NCBI GenBank assembly: GCA_964251675.1
Contig: CAXUKS010000003.1
Location: 62,001-126,000 of the forward strand
Length of the DNA stretch: 64,000 nucleotides
Direction: 5' to 3'
Source: JANXMY01 sp964251675
Lineage (GTDB): Bacteria; Armatimonadota; Armatimonadia; Armatimonadales; Capsulimonadaceae
Positions within the stretch are counted from its first letter, which is position 1; each line of letters begins with the position of its first letter. Under the pieces are notes generated by a model. That model had not been told where the DNA came from. It did not search any database and was given only the letters and a program-made list of their open reading frames with translations. Shown in pieces: positions 41,911-50,246 of the stretch. The translations under genes were made by a program, and so were the position numbers.

Positions 41911-42348
41911 TCAATAACGTTCGGCCTTTGCAGCCGGACGCCGTTTTTGTTTTTCGCTATCTATCTGCGCTTTATTCTCGACAAACTCTTTTTGGAGTTC
42001 GGCGAAGTCGCGCTTGGTTCCGTATTCCCAGGCAGACCCCAGCATATCGAAATCAGTCTGCGTGAGGTGCCCCGGCAAATCCCGGCTGACTTCCGGATTA
42101 TCCAAAAGGTCTTCGTAAAAGCAGATAACCACTGCCGTGCGGACTTCAATACTGCGATGTGTCAAACACCAATGCGCGTAATCGTAGATGACAGCAATGC
42201 TTTTTTCGTCACGCGGTCCTGCTTTACCATAAGCGGCTTCCAGCCTGTCGAAAAGTCTTGACCAGAGGTACGCTAATCCGTCAGCGTCCGCAATTTCCCG
42301 GTGCAGTTCGGGGAACCGCGTGAGTGCTTCGCGCCGCCACAGGCTCAT
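41911..42348 (-). CDS. Hypothetical helical protein, possibly immunity-like
   Basis: A 145-residue acidic, mainly helical protein. YDYAHWCLTHRSIEVRTAVV and CFYEDLLDNPEVSRDL resemble small proteins often found near polymorphic toxins (DUF7674-like), where they could act as immunity proteins. This is a weak impression and no toxin gene is present here. The C-terminus is lysine-rich. It ends 11 nt before the dehydrogenase gene. Confidence 0.6.
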   Translation of the reverse strand: MSLWRREALTRFPELHREIADADGLAYLWSRLFDRLEAAYGKAGPRDEKSIAVIYDYAHWCLTHRSIEVRTAVVICFYEDLLDNPEVSRDLPGHLTQTDFDMLGSAWEYGTKRDFAELQKEFVENKAQIDSEKQKRRPAAKAERY

Positions 42349-42404
42349 AGGTTATGCTCCGTCTCGGTTTATGCCAATTCGCTTCCATTGTACCCCAGAC
42401 AAAC

Positions 42405-42568
42405 CGAAAGCCGGGGGTGTGGAAACCCCCGGCAAAGAAATGTCCTTTGGACACAGAGAAGACCTCCTCGCCCCCAACTACAGAGGAAGCGGGAAGGATA
42501 AGAGGGCGCAGCAAGCAGTGCCCCTACACAGTTATCCGGCTCCCCTCTGAAGGAGGGGCCGGGGGAGG
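42405..42568. repeat. Two adjacent repeat units (families C and A)
   Basis: Positions 42408-42436 hold the hairpin GCCGGGGGTGTGGAAACCCC followed by CGGC, and GTCCTTTGGACAC follows (family C, also at 47503). From 42466 a degenerate family A unit follows: CTCGCCCCCAACTACAGAGG, the block AGGGCGCAGCAAGCAGTGCC, and CCTCTGAAGGAGGGGCCGGG. Confidence 0.7.
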
Positions 42569-42571
42569 TTT

Positions 42572-43414
42572 CTACCCGCCCTGCGCCAGTAATTGCCGCG
42601 TGTAGTCCACCGAGCGGGAGACGCCGGAAAAGGGGTCTTCCTCGCCTTCGTACTCAATGTTCAGCCAGCCGTCAAAGCCTGCCCGGTGCAGGGACTCCAG
42701 GCAGCCCGCGAGGTCTACATCCCCTTCGCCGAGAGCCGTGCCCGCAAACTTTAAGCCTTCGGTTCCCACATAGGCGAAGCCCGCATAGTCATCAGGCACG
42801 ACATGGAAGTCCTTGAAGTGACACATGACTGCCCGTGTTGCCAGGGCCTCCACAGCCAGATGAGGGGATTGATGCACCAACAGAAAGTTTCCCGTATCCG
42901 GGTTCGCTTTCAGGGCGGGGGAAGCCACGGCGTTTAAAATCATCTCCACCTGATCCGAGCGGCCCGCCAGCCGCCCGTGGTTTTCCAGGGCCAGCGTGAC
43001 CCCGTGGGCATAGGCATACGCCGCCGCGTCTTTGAGGCCGTCGACCATCCACAGCAGGCACTGGTCCGGCGTGAGGTCGGGGCCGAGATCGCCGCCGAAG
43101 ACGCGCACGGTTTTGGCTCCAAAGTGAACAGCATTGTCTACACCGTCCGTGATTTTGGTCAGCGCGGCGGCACGGTCCTCCGGTGCGGGCTGCGCGAAGT
43201 TGTTGGCGACGGCATACACGCCGACCGGCAGGCCAGTGTCTTTGAGTGCGGCTTCCACGGCGGGCAGCTCAGCGGCGCGGTCCTGCCAGAAGAAGTCCAG
43301 CAGCTCCACGCCGTCCACGCCGAGGCGTTTGGCTTCCTGAATAAAGCCGGGGATGTCAATCTGCCCGCGCCGGAACGCCGCCGCGTAGCTCCACATACTC
43401 AGTCCAAAGTGCAT
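42572..43414 (-). CDS. Sugar phosphate isomerase/epimerase-type TIM barrel
   Basis: A 280-residue protein of the AP-endonuclease 2-like TIM-barrel family. Metal-binding residues are in LGVDGVELLDFFW, HGVTLALENHGRLAGRSDQV, NPDTGNFLLVHQSP, VMCHFKDFHVV and FDGWLNIEYEGEEDPF. Members include xylose isomerase-like, inosose and hydroxypyruvate isomerases; the substrate cannot be told. The start is ATG 43414, behind GGGAGAAAA. Confidence 0.85.
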   Translation of the reverse strand: MHFGLSMWSYAAAFRRGQIDIPGFIQEAKRLGVDGVELLDFFWQDRAAELPAVEAALKDTGLPVGVYAVANNFAQPAPEDRAAALTKITDGVDNAVHFGAKTVRVFGGDLGPDLTPDQCLLWMVDGLKDAAAYAYAHGVTLALENHGRLAGRSDQVEMILNAVASPALKANPDTGNFLLVHQSPHLAVEALATRAVMCHFKDFHVVPDDYAGFAYVGTEGLKFAGTALGEGDVDLAGCLESLHRAGFDGWLNIEYEGEEDPFSGVSRSVDYTRQLLAQGG

Positions 43415-43445
43415 CACAATTTTCTCCCGCGCTCGTCATTCATCG

Positions 43446-44726
43446 TTACTGCCACCGTGCGAGGAGGACACAGACATCATCCATGAATTTGCCGCCCCCG
43501 AAAGCCTGTGCCCCGTCGAGGATCGTCCGGCCCATTCCCTCCAGCGTCCCTGCGGAGCGCCCCTCTTGTGCCAGCCGCATCAGGCCCTCATAGCCCAGAA
43601 ACTCACTGCCGCGCCGCGCCTCGGTCACACCGTCCGTGGTCAGGACAAGCCAGTCTCCGTGGTCAAGCTGGAAGGTCGTTTCCTCGTATTCACTGCCCGG
43701 CTCAAACCCCAGCAGCAGGCCGCTGGCCTGGATATTTTCCATCCGGCCGTCGGCGTGAACCAGCAGCGGCGGTTCCATCCCTGCAGAGGCGACTGCGGCC
43801 TGCCCCGTGGCGGAGCTGACAATCACAAGCGTCAGGCAGACCGGCGCGTCATCCCCCTCCGGGTTCAGCCCCTCCCCATACAGACGGTGGCTCTCGCACA
43901 GATAGGCGTTCATCTGGGACAGGATGCGGGCGGGGTGTTCGTGTTCGCGGACAAAGCCTCGCAGCACATATTTGAGTTCCGCCGTGAAGACAGCGGCAGG
44001 CAGGCCGTGCCCCATGACATCGCCCATGACCAGGGCGATATTTCCGTGATCACAGGCGAAAGCGTCCCAGAAATCCCCGCCGACCAGGGCGTCTTCGGAC
44101 GCCGCCTCGTAGAGCGTCTTAACCGCCATGCCGGGAAAGGAGTCCTCAGGCGGCATAAACAGCAGAGAGCGCTGCAGGGTCTCGGCGATATTGCGCTCCC
44201 GCGTGTAGGCCGCTTCCAGCTGCTGCGCTGTCCGCTTTTGCGCGGACACATCGATAATCACGCAGCGCAGCATTTCCACGAGGCCGTCGCCGCCGAGGAC
44301 CAGGCGCACGATGTTCCGCATCCAGATCCATTCGGTATCCGCCGACAGGGCGCGGAACTCGTATTCGTAGTCCTGACCCTGATGGAAGAATTCCGAAAGG
44401 AGCGGCAAGACCCGCTCCCGGTCGCTGGGATGAATGATCTCGGCAAGGAAGTCGGGCTGGGAATGCCAGCGGTCCAGGGGGTGTCCCAGGAATGTTTCAG
44501 CCCGCAGGCTCAGAAACGACGGCTGCCCGAGGTGCGTATCCACCTCACAGATGACGGCATCCAGGCCATGCACAAGATCGCGCAGGCGCTGCTCCGCCCG
44601 CAAAGCGGTTTCTGCGAGTTCGTGCTGCCGAAGCCCGGCGATCACGAGACGTTCGTTGATCGCCAGTATGTCTGCGGGGTGTGCTGTAGAATCAGAAATA
44701 ATCACGGCGGCCTCTTTCGCTCTCAC
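43446..44726 (-). CDS. PAS domain - PP2C (SpoIIE/RsbU) phosphatase
   Basis: A 426-residue protein. A PAS domain (about 50-165) includes FLGHPLDRWHSQPDFLAEII and HPSDRERVLPLL, with the PAC-like VIIDVSAQKRTAQQLEAAY. It is followed by the AETLQRSLL linker and a PP2C-type Ser phosphatase: DALVGGDFWDAF, LVMGDVMGHGLPAAVFTAEL, LTTDGVTEARRG and FMDDVCVLLARW give the metal aspartates. It starts at GTG 44726, or at GTG 44705, which has an AAAGAGG site. It is 59 nt after the KaiC-like gene, so a signalling pathway is likely. Confidence 0.92.
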   Translation of the reverse strand: MRAKEAAVIISDSTAHPADILAINERLVIAGLRQHELAETALRAEQRLRDLVHGLDAVICEVDTHLGQPSFLSLRAETFLGHPLDRWHSQPDFLAEIIHPSDRERVLPLLSEFFHQGQDYEYEFRALSADTEWIWMRNIVRLVLGGDGLVEMLRCVIIDVSAQKRTAQQLEAAYTRERNIAETLQRSLLFMPPEDSFPGMAVKTLYEAASEDALVGGDFWDAFACDHGNIALVMGDVMGHGLPAAVFTAELKYVLRGFVREHEHPARILSQMNAYLCESHRLYGEGLNPEGDDAPVCLTLVIVSSATGQAAVASAGMEPPLLVHADGRMENIQASGLLLGFEPGSEYEETTFQLDHGDWLVLTTDGVTEARRGSEFLGYEGLMRLAQEGRSAGTLEGMGRTILDGAQAFGGGKFMDDVCVLLARWQ

Positions 44727-44785
44727 CTGGGCGTCGGCATCGGATCCGTCTTCAGGGGACCAATGGGACGCGCTGCTATGGCTGT

Positions 44786-46270
44786 TTATTCGGACCGCTC
44801 AGGAATGCCTCGGATCAGGCCCCGGTACTCCGCGAGGCGTTCGCCGACCGCCAGGCCCTCCGACGTGATTTCGTACTCCCGGATGTCTTTGCTGTGCTGG
44901 CCGCCGCGCATTTTGACCACCAGCATGATCCGCCGGAGCTGCCCCTCTATTTCCACATAGCGCTGCAGGATGATGTCGTCGGACAGGAACGAAACGGCAT
45001 ACGGGCTGAACTTTAGATCGGCGAAGGAGGCGACAGTCTCCACCGTGGTGAGGATAGTGACCCCAGCCCCGGTCAGCGCGACGATCATGCGGTACAGCGA
45101 CTCGCGGAAGTCCTGGCGGAACGCCGGAGCCAGAGCCAGCTCGAAGCCGTTCATCGAGTCAATCACGACCCGCTGCGCCCCCAGCGCGTTGACCGCGTCC
45201 AGCACCTCGCGCAGCGCTTCATCCACCGAGAGGTCCAGGGGCCGCAGATACAGGACTTTCAGCTTTCCCTCCCCAATCATCTCGTTCAGGCCCAGGCCCA
45301 GACTGTCCGCCCGTTCCACATAGTCCTGAGGGCGTTCCTCGAACACAGCCATCACGCCCGACTCACCCTGCCGGATGCCCTCCGCGATGAACTGGGTGGC
45401 GAGGGCGGACTTGCCCGAGCCGGAGGGACCAGCGATCAGCACAGAATCGCCTGCGGGGATGCCGCCGCCCAGCATCTCGTCCAGCCCGGCCACGCCCGTG
45501 GACAGGCGGCGGCTCGGGAGCAGAGGGCGCTCCTTACCAATGAGACCGAAGGTGCGCGGAAAGACTTGCAGGCCGCTGCCCGTGATGCGGAACGTGTGCA
45601 GGCCGGGCATGGAGTCCTGCCCGCGCAGCTTCATGACCTGGAATTTGCGGACGACGGAATTGCGTTCCACGCTCTGCGAGAGCCAAAAAAGGCCGTCGGC
45701 CACAGTGAAGACCGGGTTGTCGCGCATTTCTCCTTCGGTATATTCGCCGATGAGAAACGTGGTCGCCTGCCAGCTCGTCAGGTACAGGGCCAGCCGCTGG
45801 ACAAACCCCTGCAGCTCCATCTCGGTGGCGGGGGCCGACTGAGCTTTGCGGATGAGCGTTCGAAAGGAGTCCACGAAGACAAGGCCAGGGGAGGCCGCCT
45901 CCACCTCAGTCTTGATGCGCTCCAGCACAGCACCAAGGTCACTTTCCATGACGGTGTCGCTGAGGTTGATGAAGCGAATCGATTCTTCCACTTTGTCTGC
46001 AGCGAAGAACTCAAACTGCTGCTGGTAGCGGAGCATCTTCAGGGTCGGCTCGCCGAGAATGGTGAAGTACAGGGCGGGACGCGCGGGGGAGGCATTGGCG
46101 AACATGATCTGGTGTGCCAGCGTGGTTTTGCCGGTTCCGGGCGCTCCAGCGATCATGTTGAAGGAATACTCCGGCAGGCCGCCTCCGAGCACGGCGTCCA
46201 GGTCCGGTACGCCGGTAGACAGCGTGTTCAAGGCCACCTTCTTGGTGTCAGCCGGTTTCTGTTCGTTCAT
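44786..46270 (-). CDS. KaiC-like double RecA-domain ATPase
   Basis: A 494-residue protein with two KaiC domains. The first has Walker A GAPGTGKTT (42-50) and the Walker B-like GLVFVDSFRTLI. The second has GPSGSGKSA (281-289), FEERPQDYVERA with the catalytic Glu pair, and RVVIDSMNGFEL. The first domain has LGEP instead of a Glu pair, so the two sites may differ in activity. The end, MLVVKMRGGQHSKDIREYEI, is typical. No kaiA or kaiB is in the window; context points to stress or sensory signalling rather than a clock. Confidence 0.93.
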   Translation of the reverse strand: MNEQKPADTKKVALNTLSTGVPDLDAVLGGGLPEYSFNMIAGAPGTGKTTLAHQIMFANASPARPALYFTILGEPTLKMLRYQQQFEFFAADKVEESIRFINLSDTVMESDLGAVLERIKTEVEAASPGLVFVDSFRTLIRKAQSAPATEMELQGFVQRLALYLTSWQATTFLIGEYTEGEMRDNPVFTVADGLFWLSQSVERNSVVRKFQVMKLRGQDSMPGLHTFRITGSGLQVFPRTFGLIGKERPLLPSRRLSTGVAGLDEMLGGGIPAGDSVLIAGPSGSGKSALATQFIAEGIRQGESGVMAVFEERPQDYVERADSLGLGLNEMIGEGKLKVLYLRPLDLSVDEALREVLDAVNALGAQRVVIDSMNGFELALAPAFRQDFRESLYRMIVALTGAGVTILTTVETVASFADLKFSPYAVSFLSDDIILQRYVEIEGQLRRIMLVVKMRGGQHSKDIREYEITSEGLAVGERLAEYRGLIRGIPERSE

Positions 46271-46710
46271 GGTGTGTCATTCTCTCCGCCGGTCACGTCG
46301 TCTCCCGCAAATGCGTCTTTGGCAGGCTCGGGCCAGACCGTGCTCAAAAGCCGCGTCGTGAGGTCTTCGCCGATAAAAGTCACCAGCAGTTCCAGCAGAT
46401 GCGCCACCAGAGCCTCGGCCGCCACGGCAGTGGCTTGTGAGTTTGCGCCCACGGCTTCCCGCAGTCCGGCCAGGGTCCCGCCAGCCTCCACCCGGACGAT
46501 GCTCAGGTGAGGATGGATTGCTGTGGTCAGCGCCAGGGCACGGGACAGGAGCGTTCGAAACCCTTCCTGCCCAATCCGTGTCGACAGGTGTGCGCGCAGC
46601 TTATCCAAAACGCGGTCGGCGGACAGAATGAGAGCCTCCTGACCCTCCCCTCCCAGGGCCTCCTGTGTCAGCAGACGCCGAACTAAATCCCGCATAGCAA
46701 TCGGCTGCAT
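46267..46710 (-). CDS. Helical partner protein of the KaiC module
   Basis: A 147-residue protein, mainly helical. It includes LRAHLSTRIGQEGFRTLLSR, VGANSQATAVAAEALVAHLL and ELLVTFIGEDLTTRLLSTVW, reminiscent of small proteins found next to kaiC in other bacteria. It has no catalytic motifs. The stop overlaps the KaiC ATG (ATGA), so it is tightly coupled. ATG 46710 is preferred over an upstream open extension with Arg/Gly-rich content. It may act as an adaptor or sensor for the ATPase. Confidence 0.7.
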   Translation of the reverse strand: MQPIAMRDLVRRLLTQEALGGEGQEALILSADRVLDKLRAHLSTRIGQEGFRTLLSRALALTTAIHPHLSIVRVEAGGTLAGLREAVGANSQATAVAAEALVAHLLELLVTFIGEDLTTRLLSTVWPEPAKDAFAGDDVTGGENDTP

Positions 46711-46935
46711 TGTGTTCGCCTTTTCCGAATATCGACCGGACGCTGATGACTTTTCCCTCTCGAGAACTGTCCCCTCTGGTCCGCCGCCACGACGATGTCG
46801 ACATCCTTGCCCTACCGGGCAGCCAGTCATAACAGGGAATGACTGGCGTGGCCTAACTTACAAAATGTACCCTTGCCTGACTGCCTGCAAACCCGCAGAA
46901 ATCAATACGGAGGCAGGCAGCGTTCGAGGATGGGT

Positions 46936-47484
46936 TTAAAACTCCAAAGTGGGCAGCAGCCGGGCGGCAAACAGCAGGCCGCTGATAGTCTTTGAGTCGA
47001 TAATTTCTCCGGTGCTGATTTTGCCAATCGCGTCCGTCAGCGGCAGGGTGACGACTTGCAGAAATTCATCTTCGTCGGTGTGCCCTTCGGTGGGCGTCAG
47101 GTCTAAGGCCAGAAACGTGTGGATGACCTCGGTGGAGTAGCCGGGGGCGACATACGAATGGAACAGCTTCACCATGCGGCCCGCTTTGTAATTGATCTCC
47201 TCGGCCAGCTCGCGCCGGGCGCACAGCTCAATATCCTCGTCCGGCTCGCGGGTCCCCGCCGGGATTTCCAGCAGCAGGCCCGCCGCCGCCCGGCGATACT
47301 GCTGCACCAGCACCACAGTCTCATGGTCCACCATCGGGACCATAGCGACGGCCCCGCGATGCTCGACAATCTCGCGCTGGCTGCTTCGGCCATCGGGCAG
47401 AACGACGGTATCCACGCGCATTTTGATAATTTTGCCTTCATAAATGCGCTTGCTGCTGGTGACGGTTTCTTCGATGTTGTTCAT
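46936..47484 (-). CDS. nudF: Nudix hydrolase, ADP-ribose pyrophosphatase type
   Basis: A 182-residue Nudix enzyme. The Nudix box GTREPDEDIELCARRELAEE followed by I fits Gx5Ex7REUxEExGU. RIYEGKIIKMRVDTVVLPDG at the start and LFHSYVAPGYSTEVIHTFLA after the box are typical of ADP-ribose pyrophosphatases. It lies just downstream of a DUF3866 gene, an order also known from Firmicutes. Start ATG 47484. Confidence 0.9.
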   Translation of the reverse strand: MNNIEETVTSSKRIYEGKIIKMRVDTVVLPDGRSSQREIVEHRGAVAMVPMVDHETVVLVQQYRRAAAGLLLEIPAGTREPDEDIELCARRELAEEINYKAGRMVKLFHSYVAPGYSTEVIHTFLALDLTPTEGHTDEDEFLQVVTLPLTDAIGKISTGEIIDSKTISGLLFAARLLPTLEF

Positions 47485-47502
47485 GGTGAGCTTTCTTAGC
47501 AC

Positions 47503-47655
47503 TATGCCAGGGGTGTAGAACCCCCCGGCAGGGAAGCACCCTTCGGGTGAGGAACCGTAGGGGCAGTGGCTTGTCCCTGCCCTCTTTCTCTGTTCCTATC
47601 TTCTCTTTGTTCGAAGGACACCTCTTTGCCGGGGGTTTCTACACCCCCGGCAGTG
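47503..47655. repeat. Family C inverted-repeat element
   Basis: The left end GCCAGGGGTGTAGAACCCCC pairs in type with the right end GCCGGGGGTTTCTACACCCC (47625-47651). Inner motifs GCACCCTTCGGGTGAGG and TTCGAAGGACACCTC lie between, separated by GGGGCAGTGGCTTGTCCCTGC. The right end overlaps the last codons of the DUF3866 gene (TLPGV), so that protein's C-terminus is repeat-derived. Confidence 0.8.
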
Positions 47656-48700
47656 TGTCCACCGGGCTTTCTTTAATCGCTAATCCGGCGGCGGCGGCGG
47701 CCAGAAAGAAGAGCGGGTCTTCGGCGGGCGACCGGCCCATCGTGGTCACAGCCACGCCCCGCGCCGCAAGCAAGTCCAGCGCGGCCTGTGCGCCGGGCAC
47801 GTAAACCATCGTGTGGCCCGGCGGCAGTGCCGAAACATCTGTCCCGGCGGGCAGCGGCACGAGGCAGCGGGAATAGGCTAAATCCAGCGTCGTGCGCGTG
47901 TGGTGGCTGATGCCCTGATGCCGCTCCCGCTTGTCCGCCGACGACATCCGCACAATGGCAATCGAGTCGCCGCCCAGCGCCTTCACAATATCCAGATTTT
48001 GCGCCTGCTCGATGCCGCTGAAGCCGTAGCGCGTGCCCGTGCCCGCCTGGCCCGGCCCCTGGCAGACAATCGCGGCATCGCACCCGGCGATGTGTTTTGC
48101 CGCCAGCAGAGCCGAATGCAGGGTCACCGTCTCATAGTCCCCGCCAAACGCCTGCCCGCAGGTCAGGGTCGCATGGAGGAGGCAAGCCTCTTTCAAGTCG
48201 CGCACCAGACGGCTGAACCCCAGCGGCAGGGCGGCCCCATCGGTCATCACATACGCCACGCGCCGCGCTCCGGCCAAGTGCAGCCCGGCGGCGGCGGGGG
48301 CAATCTGCGAGTGAAGCTGTCCGACTAAGACAGGCATCTCTTCCAAATTCCGCTCCCAGACGGCGGCGTGCTGTTCTTGCTCTTCCAGCGTCAGCACCGC
48401 CACCTGACAGGGCAAGTAGCGGGCCTTCATAATATGCCCCGCCGCGTCCCTGTCGCCCTCTTTGGCTTTGGGCAGAGGCCGGGACAAATTGGCCGAGACA
48501 AAATCCACGCCGCCCGTCCCAAGCTTCAAGGTTTGCGCCGTGGTGTTCAGCAGCACCTCATCGCCCACCGAGGCCGGGCCGGTCAGCGCCCGGTAATTGA
48601 TCGCCCGGCGCGTTTCCATTTCCAGCCGGACGGCCAGCTCCTGCGCGTCCCCATCCCACTCGGTCACTTCGGTGACCCGCCCCGCCGCCTGCGTTTTCAT
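47639..48700 (-). CDS. DUF3866 family protein
   Basis: A 353-residue protein of DUF3866. GRVTEVTEWDGDAQELAVRL and ALTGPASVGDEVLLNTTAQT form an N-terminal beta domain, and HIMKARYLPCQVAVLTLEEQ, GQLHSQIAPAAAGL, CQGPGQAGTGTRYGFSGIEQ and RMSSADKRERHQGISHHTRT are conserved. The function is unknown. It starts at ATG 48700 behind GAGGA and is followed by Nudix; an M20 peptidase is upstream. The last residues are encoded by a family C repeat. Confidence 0.88.
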   Translation of the reverse strand: MKTQAAGRVTEVTEWDGDAQELAVRLEMETRRAINYRALTGPASVGDEVLLNTTAQTLKLGTGGVDFVSANLSRPLPKAKEGDRDAAGHIMKARYLPCQVAVLTLEEQEQHAAVWERNLEEMPVLVGQLHSQIAPAAAGLHLAGARRVAYVMTDGAALPLGFSRLVRDLKEACLLHATLTCGQAFGGDYETVTLHSALLAAKHIAGCDAAIVCQGPGQAGTGTRYGFSGIEQAQNLDIVKALGGDSIAIVRMSSADKRERHQGISHHTRTTLDLAYSRCLVPLPAGTDVSALPPGHTMVYVPGAQAALDLLAARGVAVTTMGRSPAEDPLFFLAAAAAGLAIKESPVDTLPGV

Positions 48701-48717
48701 GGTACGGTCCTCAAAAG

Positions 48718-48863
48718 GAGAACACGGGGCTGAACCCCCATGCTTTAAAGTGCAAGCCCCCGCCTTCGCGGGCGAAGATAAATTAGGAGCGGCCTCTCCT
48801 ATGCCCGCGAAGGCGGGGAATTGCTTTTTCGAAGCACGGGGGTTCAGCCCCGTGTTCAACTCT
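48718..48863. repeat. Family B composite repeat (best copy)
   Basis: Outer arms are CACGGGGCTGAACCCCCATG and its near-complement CACGGGGGTTCAGCCCCGTG. Inner arms are CCCCGCCTTCGCGGGCGAAG and CCCGCGAAGGCGGGGAATTG. A small hairpin AGGAGCGGCCTCTCCT lies in the centre. The right arm ends at the M20 peptidase stop. Confidence 0.9.
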
Positions 48864-50006
48864 CTATCCCCGCCACTGGGCTGCCGTTTCGACAATAGAT
48901 ACCACAAGCTGCGTGCTGGCGACCAGGTCGGAAATCAGGACGAATTCGTCATGGCGGTGGATGTTCTGCATCCCGCAGCCCAGCACCGTGGTCGGGAAGC
49001 CGTTGGCGTTGAAGATGTTGGCGTCGGCCCCGCCGCCGGTGACGCGCAGGAGCGGCTCCAAACCGATGCGCTCGGCAGCGGCCATGCCGACAGTCAGCAC
49101 GGGGTCATCCATGCCCAGCTCGTAGGAGACGTAAGCCGTCTCGTTTTCAATATCCACGGTGATACCAGCGGCGGCGGCTTCCTCGCGGAAGCAGTCCATC
49201 ATATGTTCGCGCTGTTTGTCCAGCTTGGCCTGCGAGCGGGAGCGGGCCTCGCATTTCAGGTAGCATTCGGCAGCAATGATATTGGTGGCCGTGCCGCCCT
49301 GAATGATGCCGACATTGGCGGTGGTTTCATAGTCCACCCGCCCCAGCTTCATGCGGGCGATGGCGCGGGCGGCGACCTGAATAGCAGACACGCCGTCTTC
49401 GGGCTGTGCTCCGGCATGGGCAGGCTTGCCGTGGATATGCACATCGAAAATGTCCTGCGTGGGGGCGCTGTAGACGAGCGAGCCGACCGGCGGCCCGGCG
49501 TCCAGCACGTAGCCAAACTGCGCTCTGATAAGAGCGGGGTCCAGGTGCTTGGCCCCGACGAGGCCAATCTCTTCGCAGATGGTCAGCAGAAGCTGAATGT
49601 CGCCGTGGGCGATCTGCTTCTCGTCCAAAATCCGCATGGCCTCTAAGATGGGAGCCATGCCGGAGATGTCGTCCGCACCAAGAACCGTGTGGCCGTCCGA
49701 GCGGATGACATCGCCTTCAATGATTGGCTCCAGGCCCGGCGTCGCTTCCACGGTGTCAAAGTGGGCGGAAAAGAAGATCGGCGGGGCGTCGGACAGCGTG
49801 CCTTTCTTGAAGGCAATCAAGTTGCCGACATCACCGCCGACTTTCTCGCCGGCGTCGTCGTACAAGCATTCAAAGCCGAGTTCTTCGAGAATGGCCCGGC
49901 CAATCTCGGCGGCGGCGCGTTCCTGGCGGGGCGGGGTGTTCAGCCGCACCATGTCTAAAAATATCTGTACAAGGCGGTCCTGGTTGACGGCAACGGGGTC
50001 TGGCAT
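48864..50006 (-). CDS. M20 family metallopeptidase (PepT-like)
   Basis: A 380-residue di-zinc peptidase. FFSAHFDTVEATPG, LGADDISGMAPI, LTICEEIGLVGAKHLDP, GYVLDAGPPVGSL and the late NIHRHDEFVLISDL give the metal ligands and catalytic residues. The lid domain includes GKPAHAGAQPEDGVSAI. It resembles peptidase T and YqjE-type tripeptidases rather than ArgE or DapE. Start ATG 50006; the N-terminal extension beyond it is unlikely. Confidence 0.9.
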   Translation of the reverse strand: MPDPVAVNQDRLVQIFLDMVRLNTPPRQERAAAEIGRAILEELGFECLYDDAGEKVGGDVGNLIAFKKGTLSDAPPIFFSAHFDTVEATPGLEPIIEGDVIRSDGHTVLGADDISGMAPILEAMRILDEKQIAHGDIQLLLTICEEIGLVGAKHLDPALIRAQFGYVLDAGPPVGSLVYSAPTQDIFDVHIHGKPAHAGAQPEDGVSAIQVAARAIARMKLGRVDYETTANVGIIQGGTATNIIAAECYLKCEARSRSQAKLDKQREHMMDCFREEAAAAGITVDIENETAYVSYELGMDDPVLTVGMAAAERIGLEPLLRVTGGGADANIFNANGFPTTVLGCGMQNIHRHDEFVLISDLVASTQLVVSIVETAAQWRG

Positions 50007-50102
50007 CGGTCGGCTCCTGACTGTGATCAAAGACGGACGGGCAAAAAATAGGGTTGGGAGGCTGTTCGACACGGGGGGCCGGGTTTCCTGCGTGGAGCAA
50101 GA

Positions 50103-50192
50103 GAAGAAAGGAGGGCGCAGCAAGCAGCGCCCCTACTCCTAACTTCTGACTCCCCCATTATTGGGGGCTGGGGGGTCCAAGCCGGGTATAAT
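50103..50192 (+). promoter_or_regulatory. Half family A repeat abutting the fabI promoter
   Basis: A right-half family A repeat (GGGCGCAGCAAGCAGCGCCC to CCATTATTGGGGGCTGGGG) ends at 50177. It is followed within 7 nt by CGGGTATAATACCCG, a palindrome with the -10 box TATAAT (50187-50192). No good -35 box is visible. The extended GGG before TATAAT recurs upstream of other genes here. Confidence 0.65.
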
Positions 50193-50246
50193 ACCCGCAC
50201 ACACTACTGAGACACGGCCATTGATGGCCGGGAGGCAGGCAACGAC

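Noticed and set aside
44786..46270. True circadian clock KaiC
   Set aside because: No kaiA or kaiB nearby, and the first domain lacks the catalytic Glu pair. A KaiC-family signalling ATPase is the safer call.
46850..46935. Terminator between the KaiC module and Nudix gene
   Set aside because: Short GCAGGCA/TGCCTGC repeats can pair but the stem is weak and no T-run follows.
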